Shown: positions 1-9,965 of the stretch, in pieces
Layout of the letters: each line of letters begins with the position of its first letter
Numbering within the stretch: the first letter of the stretch is position 1
Source of the DNA: Dipteris shenzhenensis
Taxonomy: Eukaryota; Polypodiophyta; Polypodiopsida; Gleicheniales
Assembly (NCBI GenBank): GCA_047967505.1
Contig: CM106538.1
DNA length: 64,000 nucleotides
Reading direction: 5' to 3' (one strand)
Translations under genes and position numbers: made by a program
Notes under the pieces: model-generated
What the model was told of the DNA's origin: nothing
Database searches by the model: none
What the model saw: the letters and a program-made list of their open reading frames with translations, nothing else

Positions 1-888
1 TCTTGTTTTCCTCGTATCTTCATACAATTTGCGTGCAAATGTCTTATCTAGCTTTCTTTGATTTGTGAACAACGAAGCTCGATCAATAAGCATTGTGGCC
101 ACGCTGAATTGTGAAAATCCCCAAATGTACCCCTCATCCTCTGGAGGATGTAAGTCTGCCATACTTATAGAAAAGTCTTCGAGACTTGTATCTTCTTCTT
201 GCGGATTCTCCTGTTCATCGCTATCCAATTTTTCGCCTGGTTTTAAATAACCTGCACTTGAACGGTCTACATGTGGAGTAGGAGTTATTCTTGCTCTCTT
301 TCTAGGAATAGCTGTAGAACTTGAATCTGCTCCACGATCACTCCTTCTTGTTCCTGTAGTTGCAGCAGTCGATGGTGTAGGTACAGTTGGAGATACTGTA
401 GTTACTGTCGCAGATATTGTAGTTACTCTTGTTGGAGTTACCGTAGTTATCGCCACAGATATTGGCGGTACAACTTGAGGGTTACATGTTATAGATGGCG
501 TACTTACTGCTGCACTTACTACTGCTGAAGGTACAACACCACCACTTGGAAATGCATCCCACATTTTCTTCAATGCTTCTAAGGCACTAAGCAATTCTTG
601 AGATCCCTCAATTGAATCTGGTAAGGGCTTCAAGAAGTGCTTGTGCGTAACTCGTAACTTGTAAACCACCTCGTCATTCTTTCCTTTGCACACAACTTCT
701 ATCAAATTGTTTTCTGTAATGTTGATGTTTGAGACCATGCCACCATTTCTTAGTACCTCTGGAGAATATTTCACGCTTGACACATTCTCTTTAGTGATCA
801 CCAAAAAATACTTTGATTTGTGCTCCATAAAATACCAAGCATGTTTAAGGTATTTGAAAGACACCTTGAAACCAAAACTGGAAGCCAT
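1..888 (-). CDS. Open reading frame of unknown function, continues past the left edge
   Basis: Read from an ATG at 888-886, the minus strand stays open for 296 codons to base 1 without a stop, so the 3' part of the gene lies outside the window. I do not recognise the product. It starts MASSFGFKVSF, has a mixed alpha/beta-looking first 105 residues, then a Thr/Val/Pro/Ser-rich linker (about residues 115-180) with VTTVTP-like repeats, then a basic cluster PRKRARI that could be a nuclear localisation signal, then an acidic stretch (about residues 220-245). Just upstream, 893-905 reads on the minus strand as a T-rich tract ending in CAG, a plausible 3' splice site eight bases before the ATG. The start may therefore open an exon after the AT-rich segment. 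Openness and amino-acid bias argue for real or recently coding sequence; a transposon origin is possible. Confidence 0.5.
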   Translation of the reverse strand, partial: MASSFGFKVSFKYLKHAWYFMEHKSKYFLVITKENVSSVKYSPEVLRNGGMVSNINITENNLIEVVCKGKNDEVVYKLRVTHKHFLKPLPDSIEGSQELLSALEALKKMWDAFPSGGVVPSAVVSAAVSTPSITCNPQVVPPISVAITTVTPTRVTTISATVTTVSPTVPTPSTAATTGTRRSDRGADSSSTAIPRKRARITPTPHVDRSSAGYLKPGEKLDSDEQENPQEEDTSLEDFSISMADLHPPEDEGYIWGFSQFSVATMLIDRASLFTNQRKLDKTFARKLYEDTRKTR

Positions 889-1260
889 AGTTTTCTGAAA
901 AACAATCAAAAATAAAAAATGAGAATTACAATGATTTTCAAACTCAAAATATTAAATAAATTTCTAATAAAATATTATTTTAAGTTTTATTTATTTTTAA
1001 TTTTTAAAATAAAATAAAATAATTTATTTTTTCATCTTTTTTTTAATTATTTTATTTTAATTTATTTTAATTAATTAATTTATTTTTATATCTAAAATTT
1101 AATTTAATTTTTTAAAATTTTTTTAAGTTTTATTTATTTTAACTTTTTTAATTTTTTTAAAATAAATTAAGTTAATTAATTTTTTTCGTCTTTTTTTTCC
1201 TTCTTTAAATTAAATTAAATTAATTTTTTTGTCTTCAAAAATAAAATAAAAATTTAAAGC
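889..1260. other. AT-rich spacer or intron upstream of the minus-strand ORF
   Basis: Almost pure A/T with runs of A, T and TTAA. No coding signal. It ends abruptly where the GC-rich repeat complex begins. It could be intron or 5' flank of the minus-strand reading frame at 1-888. Confidence 0.5.
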
Positions 1261-1280
1261 CCTTTGGGGGCTTAGGGCAG

Positions 1281-1335
1281 GGGAGGGATTAACCCCAACC
1301 TGTTGCGTGCGCAATAGGTTGGGGGTTAACCCCCT
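1281..1335. repeat. Long palindrome with TTGCGTGCGCAA-type core
   Basis: A near-perfect inverted repeat: GGATTAACCCCAACCTGTTGC on the left is answered by GCAATAGGTTGGGGGTTAACC on the right around a short GTGC centre. It is the first of a family of related palindromes recurring at 1.83-2.05, 3.0-3.9 and 5.5-6.3 kb. Confidence 0.8.
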
Positions 1336-1836
1336 CCTCTCCTCCCGCCTCCCCCATCCCGCCTCTTCCTTCCTCTTTCTTTGCCTCCTCCTCCCGTCTA
1401 CGCCCTCTCGTCGACCCCCTCCCCTCCCTCCCGCCTCCCCCTCCCGTCTGCGCCCTCCCCGCCCTCTCACCTCCTTGCCTGCCTCCTCTCCCTCCTCCCT
1501 CCCGCCTCCCTGCCTACCTCCTCTCCTCCTCCCTCTCGCCTCCCCGCCTGCCTCCTCCCTCACGACTGCACTCTCCTCTCCCTCCTCCCTCCCCTCCCGT
1601 CCTCCTCACCGCTCCCCGCCTTAAAAAAGAGGGAGAAGAGGGGGGAAAGCAGGAGGAGAGGGGAAGGGAGCGGAGGGAGGAAGGGAGCGGGCCGACCGGA
1701 GGGGAGGCGAGGAAGGGGGAGGGGGGGATGGGAGGGCGGGAGGAGAGGATGTAGGGGGGGTTAACAGCCGGGGAAGGGAGAGGGGAGGCGGGGAAGGGAG
1801 GGCGGAAGGAGAGGAGGGAGGGGGGGTTTACCCCCA
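1330..1836. repeat. Pyrimidine tract turning into purine tract (low-complexity inverted repeat)
   Basis: Bases 1330-1620 are nearly all C/T (CCTCCC, CCGCCTCCC units); from 1621 the same strand becomes nearly all G/A (GGGAGG, GGGGAAGGGAG). The two halves are roughly complementary, so the tract can fold back, and the G-rich half has many runs of three or more G. All long open frames here are low-complexity (Pro/Ser/Leu or Gly/Arg/Glu) artefacts. Confidence 0.75.
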
Positions 1837-1912
1837 CCTGTTGCGTTCACAACAAGTGGGGTGGGGGGTATTATTACCCCCACCCCACCTGTTGCGTGCG
1901 CAACAGGGGGGT
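1832..1912. repeat. Two adjacent palindromes of the CCTGTTGC/GCAACAGG family
   Basis: Two copies (about 1836-1866 and 1875-1910) of CCCCACCTGTTGC, a short centre, then GCAACAGG- or ACAACAAG-type right arms, separated by GGGGTATTATTACCCCC, itself palindromic. They lie exactly between a purine tract and a pyrimidine tract. Confidence 0.7.
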
Positions 1913-1982
1913 TTAACCCTCCGCCTCCCTCCTCTCGTCCCGCCGCCCTCCCGCCTCCCCTCCCCCTTCCCCGCCTCGCCCC

Positions 1983-2050
1983 CCCACCCCACCTGTTGCG
2001 CATGCAACAGGTGGGGTGGGGGGGGTATTATTGGGGGGGGGGGTTAACCC
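1983..2050. repeat. Palindrome of the CCTGTTGC/GCAACAGG family
   Basis: CCCCACCTGTTGC, then GCAT, then GCAACAGGTGGGG forms a perfect stem of at least 13 bp, followed by GTATTATTG and a run of G ending in GGTTAACC. Same design as the palindrome pair at 1832-1912. Confidence 0.75.
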
Positions 2051-2830
2051 CCCCTCCCTCCTCTCCCCACGCCCTCCCGCCTCCCCTCCCCCTTCCCCTT
2101 CCCCTCGCCCTCCCTGCCTCCCCTCCCCCTTCCCCGCCCTCCCGTCGGCCCCCTCCCCTCCCCCTTCCCCACCTCCCCCTCGCGTCGGCCCTCTCCCCTC
2201 CCTCCCGCCTGCGACGGGGAGGGGAGGCGGAGGGGGAGGCGGGGAAGGGAGGGGCCGGTGGGGAGGGGGAGGGGGAGGGGAAGGGAGGGACGGCGGGGAA
2301 GGGAAGGGAGGGATGGTGGGGAGGGAGGGGCCAGTGGGGAGGGACGACGGGGAAGGGAAGGGAGGGACGGTGGGGAGGGAGGGGCCGGCGGGGAGGGGGA
2401 GGGAGAGGAGGGGGAGGGAGAGGGAGGGGCCGACGGGGAGGGGAACGGGGAGGGAGAGGAGGGAAAGGGAGGGGCCGGCGGGGAGGGGGAGGGGGAGGCG
2501 GGGAAGGGGAGGGGAAGGGAGAGTAGGGAGGAGAGGGGAAGGGGAAGGGGGAGGAGAGGGGAAGGGAGGGGGAGGGGAGGAGAGGAAGCGGGAGGAGGGA
2601 GGGGAGAAGCGGGAGGAGAGGGGAAGGGAGGGGGAGAGAGGAAGCGGGAGAAGAAGGGGGAGGAGAGGGGAAGGGAGGGGGAGGGGAGGGCAAGGGACGG
2701 GAGGGAGGAGAGGGGAAGGGAGAGGAGAGAGGAAGCGGGAGGAGAGGGGATGGTAAGCAAGAGGGGAGGGACGAGAGGGAGGGAGGGAGTACCTGGGTGG
2801 AGAGGTGGTGGAGCTCTAGGAAAATTGTGA
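2051..2830. repeat. Second pyrimidine-to-purine tract, long GGGGAGG minisatellite
   Basis: C/T-rich to about 2213, then G/A-rich to about 2815. The purine half contains irregular tandem units such as GGGGCCGGCGGGGAGGG and AGGGACGGCGGGGAAGG. It has high G-quadruplex and triplex potential on the plus strand. Open frames on either strand have protein composition typical of simple repeats and are not credible genes. Confidence 0.8.
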
Positions 2831-3289
2831 GAGAGAATGAGGAGAAGTAGAGTTTTATAGGAAATGGGTAGCTTTTAGGTCAAGTCAGCTTTTTTTAGTT
2901 TTTAAGGTTTTTTTAGTTCTTTTAGGTTCACTATAAGTAGAACATTCTTCATTCTCTCTTTCATTCAAAGATCATTCTTTTACACTCCACGCTTCTCTCC
3001 TCTCATCAACCTGTTGCAAGATTCTCAAAAATTTTCAAAATGTTACAAGAGGTGAGTTCATTTCTAATCTATTGCATACGCAAGAACTTCTAAGAATCAA
3101 GTTTTTGTAAATTTGAATTTTTTTTCAAATCCGATTCTTATCTCAAAAACTTGTGTGTACGCAACAACTTCAAAAAACCATTTTTGCATTAAATCTTTTT
3201 TCCCACAAATTTTCCTCTTTCCCTCAAACTCTCACAACCTATTTTTAGAAATTTCTCTCCTAGCCTATTGGGCACGCAACAATTTTTTT
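2831..3289. other. Spacer with a TATA-like site and weak palindrome copies
   Basis: No coding signal. 2930-2940 reads CACTATAAGTAG, a TATA-like site followed by a CT-rich stretch that could be a leader. Degenerate palindrome-family cores (ATTGCATACGCAA at about 3071 and similar) begin here and lead into the tandem array downstream. Confidence 0.35.
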
Positions 3290-3910
3290 TAAAAAAAAAT
3301 CTATTACAAATTTCTCTCTCAACCTCAAAACCACTCAAACCTCCCTACCTATTACGGACACAACAACTTCAAAACAAAATTTAATCATAAATCTCTTGAA
3401 AAAACTCTCTAATAAAAAAAACAATCTATTACAAATTTCTCTCTCAACCTCAAAACCACTCAAACCCTACCTATTGTGTACGTAACAACTTCAAAACAAA
3501 ATTTAATCATAAATCTCTCCAAAAAACTCCTCAACAAAAAAAAACAATCTATTACAAATTTCTCTCTCAATCTCAAAACCACTCAAACCTCCCTACCTAT
3601 TGTGTACACAACAACTTCAAAACAAAATTTAATCATAAATCTCTCCAAAAAACTCCTCAAAAAAGAAAACAATCTATTACAAATTTCTCTCTCAACCTCA
3701 AAACCACTCAAACCTCCCTACCTATTGCGTACGCAACAACTTCAAAACAAAATTTTATCATAAATCTCTCCAAAAAACTCTTCTCATGACACTTTATTAC
3801 AAATTTCTCTCTCAACCTCAAAACCACTCAAACCTCCCTACCTATTGCGTACGCAATAACTTCAAAACAAAATTTAATCATAAATCTCTTTCCAAAAAAC
3901 TCTTCTCACG
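3290..3910. repeat. Tandem array, five units of about 120-126 bp, each with a TTGCGTACGCAA-type palindrome
   Basis: CCTATT(A/G)..GTACGCAAC starts at 3348, 3470, 3596, 3721 and 3841, giving periods of 122, 126, 125 and 120 bp. Each unit carries AACTTCAAAACAAAATTTAATC and CTCAACCTCAAAACCACTC. The palindromic core varies between units (GTGTAC, GCGTAC), so the array is not freshly homogenised. Peptides read from it are Lys/Asn/Leu-rich and not convincing. Confidence 0.85.
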
Positions 3911-5039
3911 ACACTTTATTAATATAAGAAATCCATTTATAATATTTTTACTCCATAATATAATAAATTTTTATTAACAAATGTTAAAATATAATTTTGC
4001 TAAAAATATATATTATTAATCTATAAATTAATATAATTATTATATAAATACATTAATTAAAAAAATATAACTTGAAAGGGAGGTCTTCTAGCATATGTGC
4101 TTTATATAATACTTATTCTTAAAACAATGAAGAATTAGTGAATATATTGCTATTCTATACATTATTAACTTAAAAACTAATATAAATATAAATTAATTAT
4201 TATATAAATTTAAATAAATATATAAATTATTAATATTATACATTAATAACATTTAAAATTATGTAGATTATATACTAATAACCTTTCAATTTTAAAAAGT
4301 AGTCAATCAAAGAATTGAATTAATTTAAAAATTAAGAAAATATTAAATTTTACACACTTGCTTTTAGCATGTATGCTTTTCTTCCATGTGTATAATACTT
4401 CTTAGTTAGTCAAAGAATGAAAAATTAGATAATGTATTTGTAAGGTAGGTATTTAAAACCATAGGATCTAGAAGAGGTTTAGCATACTTACTTATCTTTG
4501 TTACTATGTGTAATACTTTGCAAAAGCCTTAAACTTTGTTTAAGGCTTTGCACAAAACTACAGTATCATTGCATCCATATCATTTTTTTACTTTAGCAGC
4601 CACCAGATATCCATGGTATCCATGATATGGAATACATATTTCTTCTGAATATTTCTTATCACATACTTTTTCATTTCTTCTGATACACCATGCAGCATGA
4701 ATGTAAGAAAATATGAATCGGTGTGCTTTTAGCCTATGTACTTGTCCTTAATCAGTAGGATACTTTGACTAGGTAGACTTATAATTACTTAAAGTAAAGC
4801 CTTTACAAAGGATCGTACCTTCTGATACACCATGCAGCATAAATGTAAGAAAATATGAATCGGTGTGCTTTTAGCCTATGTTCTTGTCCCTAATCAGTAG
4901 GATACTTTGACTAGGTAGACTTATACTTACTTAAAGTAAAGCCTTTGCAAAGGATCATACCTATAAACAAAACACTTTGGAAAGCATATAACATATAGTC
5001 TATATATATCTAAACTAAATACTTTGGAATGCATATTTT
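3911..5039. other. AT-rich noncoding spacer
   Basis: Predominantly A/T with stop codons in all frames. The only structure I see is a direct duplication at 4678-4961, listed separately. Confidence 0.6.
4678..4961. repeat. Direct tandem duplication, 142-bp period
   Basis: TTCTGATACACCATGCAGCA begins at 4678 and again at 4820. The two 142-bp units are nearly identical (scattered differences such as CATGAATG versus CATAAATG) and include GTAGGATACTTTGACTAGG. Confidence 0.85.
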
Positions 5040-5481
5040 ATATAGTCTATATACCTTAAATCTTACACCCTAAATCTTAAATCCTAAAGTTCCCTAAATC
5101 TTAGGTTATACAATCTAAGCTCTTAAACTTATATAATAGTTATAATCCCTAAACCCTAAACCTTAAACCTTAACCCCTATAACTTAAATTCTAAACCCTA
5201 GATTCTAGACTCTAAGCTCATGATCTTATATACTAAACCCTAAACTCTAAAACCTAAAACCTAAATCCTAAATCCTAAACCCTAAAATAATAATCATAAA
5301 CCCTAAATGCTAAATCCTAAACCCTAAACCCTAGATTCTAAACCCTAAACCCTAAACCCTAAACCCTAAATCCTAAACCCTAAACCCTAAAAACATAATC
5401 ATAAACCCGAAACCCTAAACACTAAATCTTAAATCCTAAGCCCTAAATCCTTAACCCTAAATACTAAACCCTAAACCCTAA
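5040..5481 (+). repeat. Interstitial telomere-like repeat, CCCTAAA orientation, degenerate
   Basis: Dozens of CCCTAAA, TCCTAAA and CTTAAAC heptamer variants run along the plus strand. It becomes more regular toward 5480. A matching block in the opposite orientation lies at 6343-6545, so this is an internal element rather than a chromosome end. Confidence 0.85.
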
Positions 5482-6360
5482 CCCTAACCCTAAAATACAA
5501 TCAAAATTTAATGATTTTTTTCAATTTGTGCAATAGGTTTGATATATCCCCCAAACTGTTGCAAGTGGAATAGGTTAATGGTGCACTCAACCTATTGCAA
5601 AAATCAAGGAATTTTCTTGATTTGTGCAACAGGTTGGATATACCCCCCCAACCTGTTGCTTGAAACAGATTGGATATACCCCCCAACCTGTTGCTCAAGC
5701 AATAGGTTGGGGGATATATCCAACAATAGGCCTCGTTTGGGGTGACCCCAACCTGTTGCTCGAGCAACAGGTAGGGGGTTATATCCAACCTGTTGCACAA
5801 GTCAAGAATTTTCTTGACTTGTGCAACAGGTTGGATATACTCCCCAACCTGTTGCTCGAGCAACAGGTTGGGGGTATATCCAACCTTGCACAAATCAAGA
5901 AACAGGTTGGATATATTCCCCAATTGTATATCAAATTGCTGCACAAATAAGAAAAATTCTTGATTTGTGCAATAAGTTGGATATATCCCCCAACCTGTTG
6001 CTCAAGCAACAGGTTGGGGGATATATCCAACCTGTTGCACAAATTAAAAAAATTCATTAAATTTTGGTTGTATTTTAGGGCAACCTGTTTCTTGATTTGT
6101 GCAAGGTTGATATACCCCCAATAGTTGCTCGAGCAACAGGTTGGGGGGTATATCCAACCTTGCACAAATCAAGAAACAGGTTGGATATATTCCCCAATTG
6201 TATATCAAATTGTTGCACAAATAAGAAAAATTCTTGATTTGTGCAACAAGTTGGATATATCCCCCAACCTGTTGCTCAAGCAACAGGTTGGGGGATATAT
6301 CCAACCTGTTGCACAAATTAAAAAAATTCATTAAATTTTGGTTGTATTTTAGGGTTAGGG
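5482..6360. mobile_element. 880-bp fold-back segment with about 80-bp terminal inverted repeats beginning CCCTAACCCTAAAATACAA
   Basis: The left end (5482-5562) and the reverse complement of the right end (6280-6360) match over about 80 bp, from CCCTAACCCTAAAATACAA through ATTTGTGCAA to CCCCCAA(A/C)CTGTTGC, with about eight differences. Inside are at least six copies of a palindrome CAACCTGTTGCTC(A/G)AGCAACAGGTTG joined by GGGGGATATATCC and TTGTGCAACAGG pieces, plus an internal direct duplication (about 5850-6080 and 6124-6352). There is no coding capacity. It resembles a fold-back or MITE-like element, with telomere-like DNA extending outward on both sides. I see no clear target-site duplication. 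Confidence 0.6.
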
Positions 6361-6545
6361 TTTAGGATTTAAGATTTAGGGTTTAGGATTTAGAGTTTAG
6401 GATTTAAGGTTTAGGATTTATTGTTTAGGAGTTTAGGATTTAGGGTTTAGGGTTTAGGAATTAAATGTTTAAAGTTTAGGATATACGGTGATTAAGATGT
6501 TTTGGTATTAATTATTTAAAGTTTAGGATGTAGGGTTTAGGTTTA
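6343..6545 (-). repeat. Interstitial telomere-like repeat, TTTAGGG orientation, degenerate
   Basis: TTTAGGG/TTTAGGA heptamers in the orientation opposite to the 5040-5481 block. Together they bracket the fold-back segment as CCCTAAA...TTTAGGG. They decay to AT-rich DNA by about 6550. Confidence 0.85.
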
Positions 6546-6638
6546 ATGCCTTCTCTGCTAGTTTTGATATAGAAGTTATTAAGTAATAATAAGCTCAATG
6601 ATTATTTATTATGTTCATTTTGAGTTGCTAATCTATTT

Positions 6639-9632
6639 TTGTACATAAAACAGGTATTCACCCTAACAGAGGGTATGGATGTGGTGTTATATAAGAAGAA
6701 TGAAGTGGTGGCTTTTGGACGAATTCATAGTCTTGATCCTATGAATGTGTGTCATTTCCAACGTTGTGGTGAGAGAAGATGTGTAGTAATAATCACCAAC
6801 GTTGTAAATCCTGAAGTACATTTGAAATATCCACATGGAGACTTTGAAACATTGGGAGATATCTTACAATGTGACATATTTGATATGCAAGCACACAGAA
6901 CAGGCTCACTGGTATAGAAGACTTGTCCTGTGTTGCAAGTGACTCGAATAGGCTCACTGGTATAGAAGACTTGTCTTATGTTGCAAGTGACTCAAACATG
7001 CTTACTGATATAGAAGACTTGTCTTGTGTTGAGAATAATAAGATGGGACCACAAAGAAAAATACATGCAAAGATCGATGGGATAAGTGATGCAATAATAG
7101 GAATTGATGATATTAGTAACAATGATCATGATGTTACCACTCGAACACAAGGCCAAAGGGGTAGAGAATCTGAGACTTGTCATGTTGTTCGTAATATTGT
7201 TGCTAGCATGCCAGAGAATATAGATGGGAGAATCTTGAGTTACGAAGGAGAAACAGTTCAACCACAAAATTCAAGAGGCATTGGCAACAAATTGACATCA
7301 ATGAACATGTCTACCAGATTGCCATTTCCAAGATATTATAAGGTATCAAATAATTCTCAAGCCCACACAGCATTTGATTATAAAGATGAAGATTCAAGGG
7401 AAATGGATTTGAGGTTTGATGGTCTTACAACTAGAAAACGCAAGACACTATTTACAAAAAGAAAGTATGTGAGTGTGAAGAGATGAAGAATCATGGCATC
7501 AATTCCAAAACCAAAGAGACATGTAATGCTATCCGAGGAGAATATGGAAAGGATGCTTATGCGAGTTTGTTGCAAGAGACTTTGCATTAGAAAAGTTGGG
7601 AAAGATGATTGTGCAGCCATACGCCTTGGTATTTGGAGGACAAGACACTGTAAACCTAGATTGAAACCCATGGTTAATGGGAGACCCATTTGCAATCGAG
7701 GATATCAATGGTTAACTGGACTATCACATGGCATATACTGGACCATCGGGGCAGAGGTGAAAGCAAAAGTGGTTCATACAATTCATGGAAATACCTACAA
7801 GCTTAAATGCCATGGAAGCACTATAAATGCAACCGCAACATTAAAGCAAGTTCTCGAAGACCATGCATTACCGCAGCCTCATCTTCAACAAACAATGCTA
7901 GATGGACGTGTCGAATGCCAACAACATCTTCCTTTGGGAATGACAAAGAAGGTCATCCTAGAAACTATCAATAAAACTTTACAAGACAAGACAGAGATGA
8001 GAGCATGATTTCACGATCAACCTTGTACAAAATTTGGCATAGAGATTTTTGCCATGTCAAGACACCATCAAAGCAAAGGATGTCAAAATGTAAGACATGT
8101 GATGAATTACAAAATGCCATTGAACATAGTAAATGTGAGCAATAGCGAGGAAGATATATTAAATGGCAATCAATCCATTTACGTCATGTGCAGGATGCTC
8201 GAAAGTTGTATGCTTCTTGGAGAGAGGAAGCTATTTCACATGTCAATAAGTCCATGTGCATCACCATTGATTGCATGGACCAAAATACAACCACTTTGCC
8301 ACGATATAGACATATCCCACCGGCATTGGAGGGCAAACGTGGACTAAAAACACACTTGTGTGGAGTATTAGTACATGGATACCGAATCTTTTGTGATGTA
8401 TGGATTGATAGTTTGCATGACCATGATAGTAACCAGGTTGTTACATCAATCATGAAAGCAATAAGAAAGGTCAGAGATGCTCACGAATGTTTACCTAACA
8501 CATTGTGAATACAAGCTAATAATTGTTGGAGAGAGAACAAGAATAAATATATATTTGCTTTATGCTCTATGCTGGTTGGTTTGAAAATATTTGAAGAAGT
8601 GGAAGTTGGCTTTCTTCTTGTCGGCCATACACATGAAGACATAGATCAAATCTTCAGTGTTATCTCTGGTGAGTTGAAAGCAATGGATGTTTTGACAATG
8701 GAGGATATGCTATTTCGAATTGGGAAAAAATTTGGAGGTTCTCGCAAGGAAGAATCAGAAGTGGCTATCGTAGAGAGGATGGTAGATTGGAGAGCATTCT
8801 TAGAGCCACATTTACAAACAGGAGATGATGCCCTAATAGGACACACAAATCCACACTACTTTCGGTTTCACATGCATAACAATATTCCAGTGATGCAATG
8901 GAAGCACTACTCAGTAGATGGAGATCATTTATGGAGTGAGTCATATGCTTTATTACAACGAATAATTCCATTGGAGGAAACTAGATTTGTTCTTGCAAAA
9001 AACAAATCACTTGACATAGATGAAATGAAAGGCTTGAAAGCCTTCATTAAACATCTTCAAAGTATGATGTAGAAATATCCTGAGCAATCAACTAAGAATT
9101 TGGAGACAATTAAATCAACTGAATCACTTATCCAATCTTTAGAAAGACAAGAAAACTTAATGAGCATTGAATACTGTGAATCCTTTTGGCCGGACCAAGC
9201 TAGGTCACCAAGTTTTCCTTTGGATATAAATATGTTAGTAGATATGGAGGAAGCAGAGGAATGCCTTTTACCTCAAAAATATTGTGGCAGGAAGGGAGAC
9301 ACTTACCAGAGTTTATACCATCTAATGAGATTGAAGAGGGTCTATTTGTTCCAGTTTGGGCATCTGATCCAAGTTCAGAGTTGGATGACCAAGGTGGCCC
9401 AATTTGGGTTGCAAAGGTTGCTAAGATAGAAAGGGATGACAAGGGAACTCCTATAACATTTACAACTTTATGGTATGAACCAAAGCCATTGAAAAATCTC
9501 CCGAGAAGATATACAATAAAACAACTCTATGAGGGATGCTTGCAAAAGAAATGTGAATGGGTTCCAAATAATGAGGGATTAATAGAGGTGGAAGTCAGTA
9601 GCATTATTCATTGCTGGAAATCGAGGACATGA
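6639..9632 (+). pseudogene. DUF7869-type, RNase H-fold transposase-like gene, inactivated
   Basis: Plus-strand pieces line up as one protein: an N-terminal piece (6654-6917) after a plausible splice acceptor (ACATAAAACAG ending at 6653), a low-complexity linker (6923-7486), a GRPICNRGYQWLTGLS module (7493-8008), and a catalytic-like domain in one frame (8005-9072) with CITIDCMDQNT, NNCWRENKNKY and VGHTHEDIDQIFS. The last is the hallmark I associate with the DUF7869 family. A C-terminal module containing PIWVAKVAKIERDDKGTP follows (9261-9632). Damage: a frame change near 8005, TAG at 8143, TGA at 8506, TAG at 9070 and a frame change near 9295. The second acidic residue, expected as DNC, reads NNC. 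Function in the family is not established experimentally to my knowledge; a mobile-element role is inferred. Confidence 0.6.
6903..7040 (+). repeat. In-frame 48-bp tandem repeat, about 2.8 copies
   Basis: GGCTCACTGGTATAGAAGAC recurs at 6903, 6951 and, as TGCTTACTGATATAGAAGAC, at 6999: exactly 48-bp spacing, 16 codons per unit. It encodes GIEDLS(C/Y)VASDSN-like repeats in the linker of the DUF7869-type pseudogene. Confidence 0.9.
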
Positions 9633-9818
9633 AGGTTTAAAAAGAAGCATGGATACAATGTTGAAAAATGTATCACAATCCCTGATCTAAGTCGTGTCCA
9701 TATTAAACATCATTTGGCAAGACTTGACCCATCAAGCGCAAATACATTACATGAATCTGATGACTCTGAATGAGATTCAGATGCATAAGATAATGTTTTG
9801 TATGCTTTTTTTCATACA

Positions 9819-9965
9819 AATGGTGTATCTATACACCACCAATAAGATAATTTATTGTATGGTTTGTTTTTCAAAAAAAGGGTGTATCTATACACCACTT
9901 ATATATTGAATTCAACAAACTCTTTGTTTTCAAAAAAATGGTGTATCTATACACCACTTATATGT
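9819..9965. repeat. Three copies of palindrome GGTGTATCTATACACC
   Basis: GGTGTATCTATACACCAC occurs at about 9820, 9881 and 9941. The last two sit in a repeat of about 60 bp that also contains ATTGAATTCAACAAACTC. They lie just downstream of the DUF7869-type relic and could be its 3' terminal structure. Confidence 0.8.

Noticed and set aside
1210-2830. Long Pro/Ser/Leu-rich and Gly/Arg/Glu-rich open frames on both strands
   Set aside because: They arise from C/T and G/A simple-sequence tracts that lack stop codons by composition. Overlapping frames on both strands are equally open.
5482-6310. CRISPR array, suggested by repeated palindromes with spacers
   Set aside because: Intervening sequences are themselves repeated, unit length varies, no cas genes exist, and the context is plant nuclear DNA.
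5501-6334. Open frames rich in CNRLDISPNLLLEQQVGG-like repeats on both strands
   Set aside because: They are translations of the palindromic repeat units. Both strands give the same type of peptide because the units are self-complementary.
5040-6545. A chromosome end (telomere)
   Set aside because: The repeats are degenerate, occur in both orientations and are followed by unrelated sequence on both sides.
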